Shown: positions 1 through 7,671 of the stretch, in pieces
How the letters are laid out: the number at the start of each line of letters is the position of its first letter
How positions within the stretch are numbered: the stretch's first letter is position 1
Assembly (NCBI RefSeq): GCF_003574035.1
Contig: NZ_QWKY01000037.1
Span: 1 to 33,636, forward strand
Direction: 5' to 3'
Length of the DNA: 33,636 bases
DNA from: Meiothermus hypogaeus
Lineage (GTDB): Bacteria > Deinococcota > Deinococci > Deinococcales > Thermaceae
Position numbers and translations under genes: made by a program
The notes under the pieces: generated by a model
Seen by the model: the letters and a program-made list of their open reading frames with translations, nothing else
Database searches by the model: none
What the model was told of the DNA's origin: nothing

Positions 1-174
1 CGGGGGCCGATGGCCCTTCACTGTCGGTCGGCGAAGAAAGCGTCTCCCTTCCAAGGGGCGGTATCGCCCTCCGCTACGCGGATAACTTCCAAGGGGCGGT
101 ATCGCCCTCCGCTACGCGGATAACTTCGGCCCTGTTGATTCGTTACCGAACGGTAACGAATCAACTGAATCTGG
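1..174. repeat. Long direct repeat, copy 1
   Basis: The first 174 bases recur almost exactly at 7495-7669, with four mismatches and one inserted T. The copy contains two perfect tandem 38-bp units (49-86 and 87-124) and then a perfect inverted repeat: arms GTTGATTCGTTACCG at 134-148 and its complement at 151-165, with a 2-nt centre. There is no T-run after the stem, so it does not look like an intrinsic terminator. The repeat starts at the window edge and may extend further left. It lies downstream of htrA. It is probably an interspersed non-coding element; no transposase or coding function is recognisable. Confidence 0.9.
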
Positions 175-252
175 TATAAGTCTGCCACTGAGACCAACTG
201 TAGGCGTGTAGCCAAAACGATACCCAGAGTGGGAGTGGGTCTCCACGCCTTT

Positions 253-284
253 CCCCTGTTCCCTAACCCCTACCCCCTGCTCCC
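253..284 (-). other. G-quadruplex-prone tract downstream of htrA
   Basis: The plus strand has five runs of three to five C separated by 2-4 nt, so the minus strand, and the htrA transcript read into it, has five G-runs with short loops. This fits the usual G-quadruplex pattern. The rest of 175-410 shows no gene or obvious terminator. Similar tracts occur at 2625-2651 and 8937-8967. Confidence 0.5.
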
Positions 285-410
285 TGCCTCACCTCTTCTG
301 AAATATACAAAGTGTTCAGGCAGAGATGGTATGAGCTCGAGCTTGGCTGTGTCTAGCGATAGGGGTCACAACCAGAAGGCTCTAGGGTGGTCCAGTTGCC
401 CCGTCCGCCC

Positions 411-1658
411 TTAGCGGATCACCTGCGGCACCACCCGCACATCGCGGGTCTGGCCGTCGCGCCAGACCTTCAGGTTCACAGCTTCGCCTGGCTTTTTGGA
501 GAGCAGCACCGCGCGCAGGTCGTTGATATTGTTGATGGGGTTGCCGTCGGCCTCGAGCAGAATATCGCCATTGACCCCCAGTTCAATCACCTGCCCGGTG
601 CGAAGCTGTAGCTGCACGGTACGGGTGGCTGGCCGCAAGCCCGCCCGCTCGGCGGGGCCGCCCCGCTCCACCTGTTGAATCATAAGACCGGTATCCGGCA
701 GGCGATTCTGGCGGCGGATGTTCTCGGGGTACTCGCCCATCGAAAGCGCCGACAGGGTCACCCCAAGCCTTGGACGCGAACGCAGGATTTCCTCGGCGGT
801 GATGTCCTTGCCGGCCTTAAGGTCGGCCAGGTACTGCTTGGCCAGGTTGATGGGGATGGCAAAACCAATCCCTGCCGACTGGGCCGCCCCAAAGGCCCCA
901 GCCGAGCTATAGATGAAGGTATTGATGCCGATTACCTCACCGCGGGAGTTGAGTAGCGGCCCCCCGGAGTTGCCGGGGTTAATGGCCGCATCGGTCTGGA
1001 TGACGGTGGGCACAAATGCCCCCTTACCACCCCCGCTGCCATCGTTGGGGTTGCGCCTGATGGCCGAAACAATGCCCTCAGTGACCGTAAATTCCAGTCC
1101 AAAAGGGTTGCCCATGGCAATGGCCTTCTGCCCCACCCGCACCTGGTCGGAGTCGGCTAAGCGCATGGGCTTGAGCTTCTCCCGCGGGGCCTGCACCCGG
1201 ATCAGGGCCAGGTCTAAGGGCTCAGCCCGGCCAATCACCCGGGCGGGGTAGCTTTTGGGGTCGTTGTGAAAGCGCACCGTGATCTGGTCGGCCCCTTCAA
1301 TCACGTGGTAATTGGTGAGGATTAGGCCGTCCTGATCGAGTACAAAGCCCGAGCCCGAGCCTTCCTGCGGCTGGGGCTGCAAAAAGGGTGAGAAAAAGCC
1401 AAAGTCCCGGCCAGCCTGCGGCGCACTTCGCACCGCCACGAACACCACGCCGTCCCCGCTACGCTGCACCACGTCCACGGTGTTGCGTTCGTTCTCGAGC
1501 AAAGCCCGGTTCTGGTCAAACGACTGCACCTGCACTTGCGTCTGTGGTTCGCTGGGGGCCGGGAGCGGGCTCTGGCTCTTGCTCAGATTGAACCAGGCCA
1601 CCCCACCTCCCACCACCAGCAACACACCCAGGGCAATCGAAGCGTTTCTCATAGACAT
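411..1658 (-). CDS. HtrA/DegP-type trypsin-like serine protease with PDZ domain
   Basis: This is a 415-residue envelope protease that should degrade misfolded proteins outside the cytoplasm. A membrane anchor (about residues 7-24) is followed by a Ser/Thr/Gln/Pro-rich linker and a trypsin-like domain. The catalytic triad is visible as H118 (TNYHVI), D149 (PLDLALI) and S231 (GNSGGPL). One PDZ domain occupies roughly 290-410, so it is DegS/HhoA-like in layout rather than DegP with two PDZ domains. The first ATG is supported by GGAGG placed 8 nt upstream; a second in-frame ATG lies two codons later. It follows purU on the same strand with a 58-bp gap that carries its own candidate promoter. The family is certain; the substrate and stress role are inferred. 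Confidence 0.95.
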   Translation of the reverse strand: MSMRNASIALGVLLVVGGGVAWFNLSKSQSPLPAPSEPQTQVQVQSFDQNRALLENERNTVDVVQRSGDGVVFVAVRSAPQAGRDFGFFSPFLQPQPQEGSGSGFVLDQDGLILTNYHVIEGADQITVRFHNDPKSYPARVIGRAEPLDLALIRVQAPREKLKPMRLADSDQVRVGQKAIAMGNPFGLEFTVTEGIVSAIRRNPNDGSGGGKGAFVPTVIQTDAAINPGNSGGPLLNSRGEVIGINTFIYSSAGAFGAAQSAGIGFAIPINLAKQYLADLKAGKDITAEEILRSRPRLGVTLSALSMGEYPENIRRQNRLPDTGLMIQQVERGGPAERAGLRPATRTVQLQLRTGQVIELGVNGDILLEADGNPINNINDLRAVLLSKKPGEAVNLKVWRDGQTRDVRVVPQVIR

Positions 1659-1678
1659 CTCAAAAACCTCCTTCCCTT

Positions 1679-1711
1679 AGTGTAGCCAACTACGGTGAAG
1701 ACGGTGTGAAG
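1679..1711 (-). promoter_or_regulatory. htrA promoter with PhoB/OmpR-like tandem repeat
   Basis: Read on the minus strand, a -10-like TACACT (1679-1684) is preceded by 10 nt and then two direct copies of CTTCAC (1695-1700 and 1706-1711) with an 11-bp period. There is no good -35. Direct repeats spaced by 11 bp that end about 10 bp before the -10 are the geometry of PhoB/OmpR-family activator boxes. The assignment is inference from spacing in one promoter. Confidence 0.4.
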
Positions 1712-1716
1712 TGCAA

Positions 1717-2577
1717 TTATGAAAACACCACCGTTTTGTTGCCGTATACGATAATGCGGTCCTCGAGGTGCCACTGCACCGCCCGCGCCAGCACATTGCG
1801 CTCCAAATCCCGGCCCAGCCGCACCAGCTCGGCCACATCGTGCCGGTGCGAAACCCGGGCCACGTCCTGCTCGATGATGGGCCCTTCGTCGAGGGCCTCG
1901 GTGACGTAGTGGGCAGTGGCGCCGATAATCTTCACCCCGCGCGTGTAGGCCTGTTTGTAGGGGTTGGCCCCCACAAAAGCGGGCAAGAAGGAGTGGTGGA
2001 TGTTGATGATGCGGTTGGGATAGCGCGCCACAAACTGCGGGGTGAGGATCTGCATGTAGCGGGCCAGCACCACAAGGTCGGTATCCTCCAGCAGTTGCAA
2101 CATCTGGGCTTCTGCTTCCTCTTTGCGGTCTTTCTCCACCGGTACGTGGTGGTAGGGGATGCCAAAGCGCTCGACCTCCGGCCGCAGGTCTGGGTGGTTG
2201 GAAATCACCTGGGTAAGCTGGCAGGGCAGCTCGAGGTTGCTGTGCCGCCAGAGGAGTTCCAAGAGGGCGTGGTCGTATTTGGAGACCAGAATGGCCACCT
2301 TTTTGAGGTCAGCAGCGTAGGCGATACGCCAGTGCATCTCGAAACGGGCCGCTACCCGCTCGGCAAAGGCTTTTTCCAGGATTTCCCTCGAGACATCGAG
2401 GTGGGGGGTCTGAAACTCCAGGCGCATAAAAAATAGCCCCCCCTCGGGGTCGGTGGAGTGCTGGTCGAGGGCAGTGATATTGGCCCCGTGGTTGAAAAGA
2501 AAGTTCGAGACCGCCGCCACAATGCCGGGCCGGTCAGGGCAGGTGATTAGAAGCCGTGCAGTGGTGTCGGTCTGCAT
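1717..2577 (-). CDS. purU: Formyltetrahydrofolate deformylase
   Basis: Hydrolyses 10-formyltetrahydrofolate to formate and tetrahydrofolate, balancing one-carbon pools and supplying formate. The 286-residue protein has an N-terminal ACT domain (about 6-80; [16 protein letters not shown]) and a C-terminal formyltransferase-fold domain. The catalytic residues equivalent to those of PurN are visible: N192 and H194 in [11 protein letters not shown], and D230 in [11 protein letters not shown]. Length and domain order match bacterial PurU. No convincing Shine-Dalgarno precedes the ATG at 2577, and an out-of-frame ATG lies 8 nt upstream. It is the gene upstream of htrA, but the two share no evident function. 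Confidence 0.96.
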   Translation of the reverse strand: MQTDTTARLLITCPDRPGIVAAVSNFLFNHGANITALDQHSTDPEGGLFFMRLEFQTPHLDVSREILEKAFAERVAARFEMHWRIAYAADLKKVAILVSKYDHALLELLWRHSNLELPCQLTQVISNHPDLRPEVERFGIPYHHVPVEKDRKEEAEAQMLQLLEDTDLVVLARYMQILTPQFVARYPNRIINIHHSFLPAFVGANPYKQAYTRGVKIIGATAHYVTEALDEGPIIEQDVARVSHRHDVAELVRLGRDLERNVLARAVQWHLEDRIIVYGNKTVVFS

Positions 2578-2624
2578 ACCGGCATCAGGCTAAAGGCTCC
2601 AGGCGCAAAGCTCAAGGTAGGAGC

Positions 2625-2651
2625 GGGCCCAGAGGGGACAGGGAAGCGGGG
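2625..2651 (+). other. G-quadruplex-prone intergenic tract
   Basis: Four G-runs (GGG, GGGG, GGG, GGGG) with loops of 6, 3 and 4 nt lie between the divergent purU and the secreted-protein gene. The surrounding 2578-2725 also holds a low-complexity AAGGCTCC/AAAGCTCAAG stretch. No strong promoter for either flanking gene is clear. Confidence 0.45.
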
Positions 2652-2725
2652 TCGGCAAAGGAAGGCAAGTCGGAAGTCTATCCGCCAGTACACTGGCTTC
2701 GGCGCAGCTTGTGCAGAATGATGGC

Positions 2726-3268
2726 ATGCAAAAGTGGATGATTGGCCTTTTTATTGGGCTTTGTTCGCTGGGATGGGCCCACCAGCCGTTCTGGAACCCC
2801 GGCTCACCCACCTTGCAGCAGGCCTACCGGGTTCTCGAGCCCACCATCTCCAAGGTTGTGACGGGTCAATTGGGCACGGGCCAGCTTGGCTTCTATGTCT
2901 TCGAGCTGGCCGCCGGTTTTGTGCTGGACCTGGGGCTTTTTGTGGGGGCCGCCTGTCCCGCCGCTTTTCAACCCCGGATGTGGCTGGTGGGGCCGGGGGT
3001 TCAAGGGAACCAACGCCCACCTTTCGCCATTCCTGAGGGCCTGGGGGCCAGGGTTTTTGAGGGCGGCTGGCACGAGTATCGGGGCCACGGCCTGGTCGCC
3101 CGCAAAGGCCCCGAATTGCGGGAGCGGCTTCAGGGCGGCACGTACTATGTGGTGGTGGAGGCTGGAAACGCCGCAGGCTATTACATGATTTCGCTTGCCG
3201 GCGCAGAGGTTCCGGGCGGGACAGCAGAGGGCCGGGCTGCTCTGGCTCGATTCAATCGCTGTGGCTAA
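2726..3268 (+). CDS. Small secreted protein of unknown function
   Basis: A 180-residue protein starting with a clear signal peptide (MQKWMIGLFIGLCSLGWA, cleavage probably near residue 18-20). The mature part ends in GGTYYVVVEAGNAAGYYMISL, which resembles the last strands of bacterial pre-peptidase C-terminal (PPC-like) beta-sandwich domains seen on exported proteins. It contains two cysteines (near VGAACPAA and the C-terminal RCG). An in-frame GTG at 2711 could add five residues, but the ATG at 2726 gives the cleaner signal peptide. The stop codon overlaps that of typA by 4 nt (3265-3268, tail to tail). The function is not recognised; export is the only firm inference. Confidence 0.7.
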   Translation: MQKWMIGLFIGLCSLGWAHQPFWNPGSPTLQQAYRVLEPTISKVVTGQLGTGQLGFYVFELAAGFVLDLGLFVGAACPAAFQPRMWLVGPGVQGNQRPPFAIPEGLGARVFEGGWHEYRGHGLVARKGPELRERLQGGTYYVVVEAGNAAGYYMISLAGAEVPGGTAEGRAALARFNRCG

Positions 3269-5052
3269 ATCGCCTCGGCCCGCTTGCGCTGGCTGGGGTC
3301 GAGCACCCGCTTCCTGAGGCGCAGGCTCTGGGGAGTGATTTCCAGAAGCTCATCGGGGGCCAGGAACTCCAGGGCCTCCTCGAGGGTGAACTTGCGCGGG
3401 GGAATGAGGCGGATGTTCTCATCGGAGCCCGCCGCCCGCACGTTGGTGAGTTTTTTGTTGATATTGACGTTCACGTTCAGATCGTTGTCGCGCACGTGCT
3501 CGCCCACAATCATGCCCACATAGACCTCGGTACCCGGCTCGATGAAGAAATTGATGCGCTCCTGCAAGCGATACAGACTGTAGGCGTAGGCCACCCCGGC
3601 CTCCATGGCCACCGCTGAGCCGGTGGTGCGGGTTTCCAGGCTGCCCACGTGCGGCCCGTAGGCATGGAAGTTATGGCTCATCACGCCCTCGCCCGCGGTG
3701 AGGGTCAGGAACAGGGTACGAAAACCAAACAGGGCGCGGGCCGGTACGGTGAACTCGGCGCGGATACGTCCACCTTCCTGCTCCATATGCACCATCTGGG
3801 CCTTGCGGCTGCCCAGGGTCTCCATCACCGGGCCGAACCTGGCCTCGGGCACATCTACTACCAGGTACTCGTAGGGCTCTTGAATCTGCCCATCCACTTC
3901 CTTAAACAACACGCTGGGCTGGCCCACCGATAGCTCGAAGCCCTCGCGCCGCATGGTCTCCAGGAGCACCGAGAGGTGGAGCTCGCCGCGCCCGTGTAGC
4001 TCGAAGGTGTCGGGGGTAACCTCGATTACGCGCAGGGCCACGTTGGTCTCGAGCTCCTTCAAAAGCCGCTCGCGAATCTGGCGACTGGTAACGAACTTGC
4101 CTTCCTTGCCCGAAAAAGGCGAGGTGTTGGGGGTTACGGTAATGCTCACGGTGGGCTCGTCCACCGCCAGGCGGGGCAGGGCCTCGGGGGCTTCACGGGC
4201 TGCGATGGTATCGCCGATTTCCACGCCTTCCATGCCCGCGATGGCCACGATGTCGCCGGGGGTGACTTCGTCTACCTCGAGGCGCTCTAAGCCCCGGTGG
4301 GTAAAGACCGCCACCACCTTCAGGTCACGCTGGCCGTGCTCACCCAGAATGGTCACATACTGGTTTTTGCGCACCGTACCCCGGTGCACCTTGCCCAGGG
4401 CAATCTTGCCCAGGAAGTTGGAGTAGTCCAGGTTGGCCACCCGAAGCTGGAAGGGGCCTAGGGCCACCTGAGGGGCGGGGATGTGCTGCAGGATGGCCTC
4501 GAAGAGGTCGGTCAGGTCGGGCTTGGGGGTCTGGCCCAGCCAGGCCGTCCCCTCCCGGCCCACCGCATACAGGTAGGGGAAGTCGAGCTGTTCGTCGGTA
4601 GCGCCCAGTTCGGCCATCAGGTCGAAGGTTTCGTTCAGGACTTCGTCGGGCCGGGCGTCTTTTTTGTCTACCTTGTTGATGACCACAATGGGCTTGAGGC
4701 CGGCCTCAATAGCCTTTTTGAGTACAAAGCGGGTCTGGGGCATGGGGCCTTCGGCGGCGTCTACCAGCAAGAGCACCCCGTCCACCATGCTGAGGGCCCG
4801 CTCCACCTCGCCGCCAAAGTCGGCGTGGCCGGGGGTATCCACAATGTTGATCTTGACGCCGCCCCATTCCACCGCGGTGTTCTTGGCCAGAATGGTAATG
4901 CCGCGCTCGCGCTCGAGGTCATTGGAGTCCATGATGCGCTCGCCGCCCTCGTCGTGGCGCGAGAGGGCCTTGGCCTGTTTAAGCATCGCGTCTACCAGGG
5001 TGGTCTTACCGTGGTCTACGTGCGCAATAATTGCGATATTTCTGAGTTCCAT
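3265..5052 (-). CDS. typA: Ribosome-associated translational GTPase TypA/BipA
   Basis: A translation-factor GTPase of the EF-G/LepA family that binds ribosomes and helps 50S assembly, especially under cold or stress. The 595-residue protein shows the G-domain motifs: P-loop AHVDHGKTTL (10-19), RGITI, DTPGHADFGGEVERAL and NKVDKKDARP. After them come domain II, the EF-G III/V-like domains and the BipA-specific C-terminus (FFIEPGTEVYVGMIVGEH). The ATG at 5052 is preferred because CGGAG lies 5 nt upstream and the family begins just before the P-loop; an upstream GTG at 5073 would add seven unsupported residues. It is convergent with the small secreted gene. Confidence 0.97.
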   Translation of the reverse strand: MELRNIAIIAHVDHGKTTLVDAMLKQAKALSRHDEGGERIMDSNDLERERGITILAKNTAVEWGGVKINIVDTPGHADFGGEVERALSMVDGVLLLVDAAEGPMPQTRFVLKKAIEAGLKPIVVINKVDKKDARPDEVLNETFDLMAELGATDEQLDFPYLYAVGREGTAWLGQTPKPDLTDLFEAILQHIPAPQVALGPFQLRVANLDYSNFLGKIALGKVHRGTVRKNQYVTILGEHGQRDLKVVAVFTHRGLERLEVDEVTPGDIVAIAGMEGVEIGDTIAAREAPEALPRLAVDEPTVSITVTPNTSPFSGKEGKFVTSRQIRERLLKELETNVALRVIEVTPDTFELHGRGELHLSVLLETMRREGFELSVGQPSVLFKEVDGQIQEPYEYLVVDVPEARFGPVMETLGSRKAQMVHMEQEGGRIRAEFTVPARALFGFRTLFLTLTAGEGVMSHNFHAYGPHVGSLETRTTGSAVAMEAGVAYAYSLYRLQERINFFIEPGTEVYVGMIVGEHVRDNDLNVNVNINKKLTNVRAAGSDENIRLIPPRKFTLEEALEFLAPDELLEITPQSLRLRKRVLDPSQRKRAEAI

Positions 5053-5144
5053 TGTATCTCCGGGGGACTGCACGCGCGAGCGGCGGGCAACCCTTGTAGT
5101 GTAGCGGATGAATGCAGGTTTGTATATGGAGCCATGAACCGCGC

Positions 5145-5150
5145 TAGAAT
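5145..5150 (+). promoter_or_regulatory. -10 element of leaderless Uma2-family gene
   Basis: TAGAAT ends 6 nt before the ATG at 5157, so transcription would begin on the start codon itself. No Shine-Dalgarno is present. Leaderless starts with a TANNNT box in this position are common in Deinococcota. Confidence 0.5.
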
Positions 5151-5156
5151 TGGGTC

Positions 5157-5738
5157 ATGGCCGCCCGCGCCCCCCGACCTTTGCGCCTGTCTAAGGAAGA
5201 GTGGCTCGAGCTTGAAAAACAAACCGACCAGCGTTACGAGTACCTGGACGGTTTTGTTTACGCCATGGCCGGCGAGAGCAAACGGCACAACGAGATTGTG
5301 CTTAACATTGCCGATGCCTTAAGAGCAAAAGCCAAATCGCGCGGCTGCGCTTTCCAGGTTCAAAATGTACGCACCTGGATTGCCAAGCTCAACCGCTACT
5401 ACTACCCCGACGTGGTGGTCAGTTGCGCCGAAGAATCCCACAGCCACGAGATTCACCAGCCCTGCTTGATTGTCGAGGTGTTATCAAGCAGCACAATTGA
5501 GCGCGACCGACGCGAGAAGCTAGATGCATACTTTAAAATCCCCACGTTGATAACCTACCTGCTGGTCTCGCAGGCAGAGCGCAGGGTGGAAATCTTCCAG
5601 AAAACCCAGTGGAACCTGTGGTGGAGTGAGCTGGTCAACGAAGGGACTTTAGAGATTCCCTGCCTCGAGGCCAGTCTAAGCTTGGCCCAGATTTACGCCG
5701 GGCTGGCGGTGCCTGAAGCGCAGCCGCTAGACCCCTAA
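5157..5738 (+). CDS. Uma2 family protein (DUF820, restriction-endonuclease-like fold)
   Basis: A 193-residue protein of the Uma2/DUF820 family, which has a PD-(D/E)XK-type fold and is widespread in Deinococcota and cyanobacteria. The usual motif residues are visible: RYEYLDG (27-33), D85 in YYPDVVVS, E107 in LIVEVLSSST and K121 in RREKLDAY, so the putative active site appears complete. Family members are often annotated as endonucleases, but their biological role is not settled. The codon use is slightly less GC-rich than in the neighbours. It is transcribed alone from a leaderless-type promoter and overlaps the convergent GMC oxidoreductase gene by 12 nt at the 3' ends. Confidence 0.88.
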   Translation: MAARAPRPLRLSKEEWLELEKQTDQRYEYLDGFVYAMAGESKRHNEIVLNIADALRAKAKSRGCAFQVQNVRTWIAKLNRYYYPDVVVSCAEESHSHEIHQPCLIVEVLSSSTIERDRREKLDAYFKIPTLITYLLVSQAERRVEIFQKTQWNLWWSELVNEGTLEIPCLEASLSLAQIYAGLAVPEAQPLDP

Positions 5739-7277
5739 CAGCAGGTCGGCGGCTCGCTCTGCCACCATCAGGGTGGGAATGTTGGTGTTGCCGCGAACCA
5801 CCCCCGGCATCACCGAGGCGTCCACTACGTAGAGGTTCTCGGTTCCATAAACCTTCAGATGTTCGTCTACCACCTGCCCCATGCTGCACGTACCGGCGGG
5901 GTGGTAGAGGGTCTGGGCATACTGCCGAATGTAGGCGGCCATTTCAACAGGGCTTTTTACTTCGGCCTGGCGATGGTGGGGCTGCCCCCGGTAGGGATCA
6001 AAAGCTTTCTGGGCAGCGATTTCGCGGGCCCACTCCATTCCGATTCGCAACACTTCCAGATCCTGCGGCTCCTTCAGGTAGCGCGGCTCGATGAGCGGCG
6101 CGGCCTCCGGGTCGGCGCTCTTCAGGCCAATGAACCCCCGGCTCTGGGGCGCAATAAGCGTAGGGCCTATGGTGAAAAAGTAGCCCTCCTCGCGGTCGAA
6201 ACCGTGATTGCTGAAGAAGGCCGGCCCAAAGTGGTACTGCAAATCGGGCGCGGGGGCCTGGGGCCGGGTGCGCACAAAAGCCCCGGCCTCGGCCACGTTG
6301 CTCACAAAGGGGCCGCTTTGGGTGAGCAGGTAGCGGAGGGTATTGGCGAGATTCTCGGCCTTGTCCAGGCTCACAGGCGCCTTGCAATGCCAGATGACCG
6401 GTAGGGCCAGGTGATCCCAGAGGTTCTGACCTACCGGCAGATCCAGGCGCACCTCGATTCCAAGCGATTTCAGAGAATCGGCAGGGCCAATCCCACAGAG
6501 CATCAGGAGTTGAGGTGACTGCACCGCACCGCTCGAGACGATCACCCCGCGGCTGGCCCGCACCCGCCAGAGCTGGCCCTGGTGGCGGTACTCCACCCCA
6601 GTAGCCTTAGCCCCCTCGAACAGAATGCGGTGGGCCCTGGCCCCGGTCTGGGCATCCAGGTTGGGGCGCGGCAGGGCCGGTAGCAGGTAGGCCGTGGCCG
6701 CGCTGTGTCGGGCCCCGTTTCTCTGGCTGACGTGAAAAAGGCCCACCCCTTCCTGCCGGGGGCCGTTGAAGTCATGGTTGTGCTCCAGGCCCCACTGCGC
6801 GGCGGCCTCAACGAAAGCCAGGCTCAGGGGATTGGTGTACTTACGTACCTCTACGTGCAAGGGGCCGCGGTCGCCGTGGTACTCGGAGGGGCCCAGGGGG
6901 TGGGTCTCGAGTTTCTTGAAGTAAGGCAGCACCTCGGCAAACGACCACCCCGGCTGCCGCCAGTCGTCGTAGTCGCGGGGGTTACCGCGAATCGCAATCA
7001 TGGCATTGATACCGCTGCTGCCCCCCAGCCCCTTGCCCCGGGGCCAGTACAAAACGCGCCCCCCCAGTAAAGCCTGTGGTTCGGTGGAAAAAGCCCAGTC
7101 GTAGGGGCCTTTGAACAGCTTGGGAAAAGCCGCCGGGGCTTTGTGGTACAGGCCCTGCATGGGCTCACCGGCCTCGAGCACCAGCACCTTGAGATCGGGT
7201 TTGGCGCTCAGCCGGTTGGCCAGCACGCAACCCGCCGAACCTGCCCCCACAATGACGTAGTCGTATTCCTGTCTCAT
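5727..7277 (-). CDS. GMC-family FAD-dependent oxidoreductase (choline dehydrogenase-like)
   Basis: A flavoprotein alcohol dehydrogenase/oxidase of the glucose-methanol-choline family, 516 residues. The N-terminal Rossmann motif is VGAGSAGCVLANRL (about 10-23). The two GMC signatures appear at YWPRGKGLGGSSGINAM (78-93) and SGAVQSPQLLMLCGIGP (249-265). The catalytic base region is H459 in LYHPAGTCSMG, with the second active-site position in RGNTNIPT (about 495-502), where asparagine replaces histidine as in choline-dehydrogenase-like members. The substrate cannot be read from sequence, and no betaine or PQQ genes lie nearby. No signal peptide is seen, so it is probably cytoplasmic. The promoter is leaderless-like (7286-7291). 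Confidence 0.93.
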   Translation of the reverse strand: MRQEYDYVIVGAGSAGCVLANRLSAKPDLKVLVLEAGEPMQGLYHKAPAAFPKLFKGPYDWAFSTEPQALLGGRVLYWPRGKGLGGSSGINAMIAIRGNPRDYDDWRQPGWSFAEVLPYFKKLETHPLGPSEYHGDRGPLHVEVRKYTNPLSLAFVEAAAQWGLEHNHDFNGPRQEGVGLFHVSQRNGARHSAATAYLLPALPRPNLDAQTGARAHRILFEGAKATGVEYRHQGQLWRVRASRGVIVSSGAVQSPQLLMLCGIGPADSLKSLGIEVRLDLPVGQNLWDHLALPVIWHCKAPVSLDKAENLANTLRYLLTQSGPFVSNVAEAGAFVRTRPQAPAPDLQYHFGPAFFSNHGFDREEGYFFTIGPTLIAPQSRGFIGLKSADPEAAPLIEPRYLKEPQDLEVLRIGMEWAREIAAQKAFDPYRGQPHHRQAEVKSPVEMAAYIRQYAQTLYHPAGTCSMGQVVDEHLKVYGTENLYVVDASVMPGVVRGNTNIPTLMVAERAADLLLGV

Positions 7278-7285
7278 TCGAGGTC

Positions 7286-7291
7286 ATTTTA
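7286..7291 (-). promoter_or_regulatory. -10 element of GMC oxidoreductase gene
   Basis: On the minus strand TAAAAT lies 8 nt before the ATG at 7277, predicting a transcript with about 2 nt of leader. No Shine-Dalgarno and no clear -35 are seen. Confidence 0.45.
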
Positions 7292-7402
7292 GAACGACCG
7301 CGAAAAATGCGCCATCAACGCGCCTTTATTGCTATCTTGAATGGGTGGTAGGGGTAGCTTGGTTGAAGGTTGAGCGCAGGCAGGACAACCCCCCGTCATA
7401 CC

Positions 7403-7459
7403 GGATTCAAAAAGACAGTTCACAAAACCAAAAAACCCATAGGTTGTCTTTTTGAATCC
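7403..7459. repeat. 57-bp inverted repeat with perfect 15-bp arms
   Basis: GGATTCAAAAAGACA (7403-7417) and its exact complement (7445-7459) flank a 27-nt AT-rich centre. It sits between the histidine kinase 3' end and the GMC gene. The minus-strand copy has short internal AACC/GGTT pairing followed by T-runs, so a weak terminator is possible. A minimal mobile element is the alternative. Apart from this and the repeat copy at 7495, nothing is seen in 7292-7671. Confidence 0.6.
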
Positions 7460-7494
7460 TAGAGCACACCCCTCCCTTGAGTACCGGCGCTAGC

Positions 7495-7669
7495 CGGGGG
7501 CCGATGGCCCTTCACTGTCGGTCGGCGAAGAAAGCGTCTCCCTTTCCAAGGGGCGGTATCGCCCTCCGCTACGCGGATAACTTCCAAGGGGCGGTATCGC
7601 CCTCCGCTACGCGGATAACTTCGGCCCTGTTGATTCGTTACCATTCGGTAACGAATCAACCGAATCTGG
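7495..7669. repeat. Long direct repeat, copy 2
   Basis: Near-identical to bases 1-174 and in the same orientation. The 38-bp units are at 7544-7581 and 7582-7619. The inverted repeat has 14-bp arms at 7629-7642 and 7647-7660 around ATTC, where copy 1 has GAAC. The stem arms are perfectly conserved and three of the four mismatches fall in the loop, as expected if the hairpin matters. It ends 3 bp from the stop codon of the histidine kinase gene, and copy 1 likewise lies downstream of a minus-strand gene. Confidence 0.9.
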
Positions 7670-7671
7670 CA

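Noticed and set aside
49-124. Tandem 38-bp units as a mini-CRISPR
   Set aside because: The units are directly adjacent without spacers and there are only two per copy; no cas genes are present.
134-165. Palindrome in the long repeat as an intrinsic terminator
   Set aside because: No T-run follows the stem on either strand, and the stem is AT-rich rather than GC-rich.
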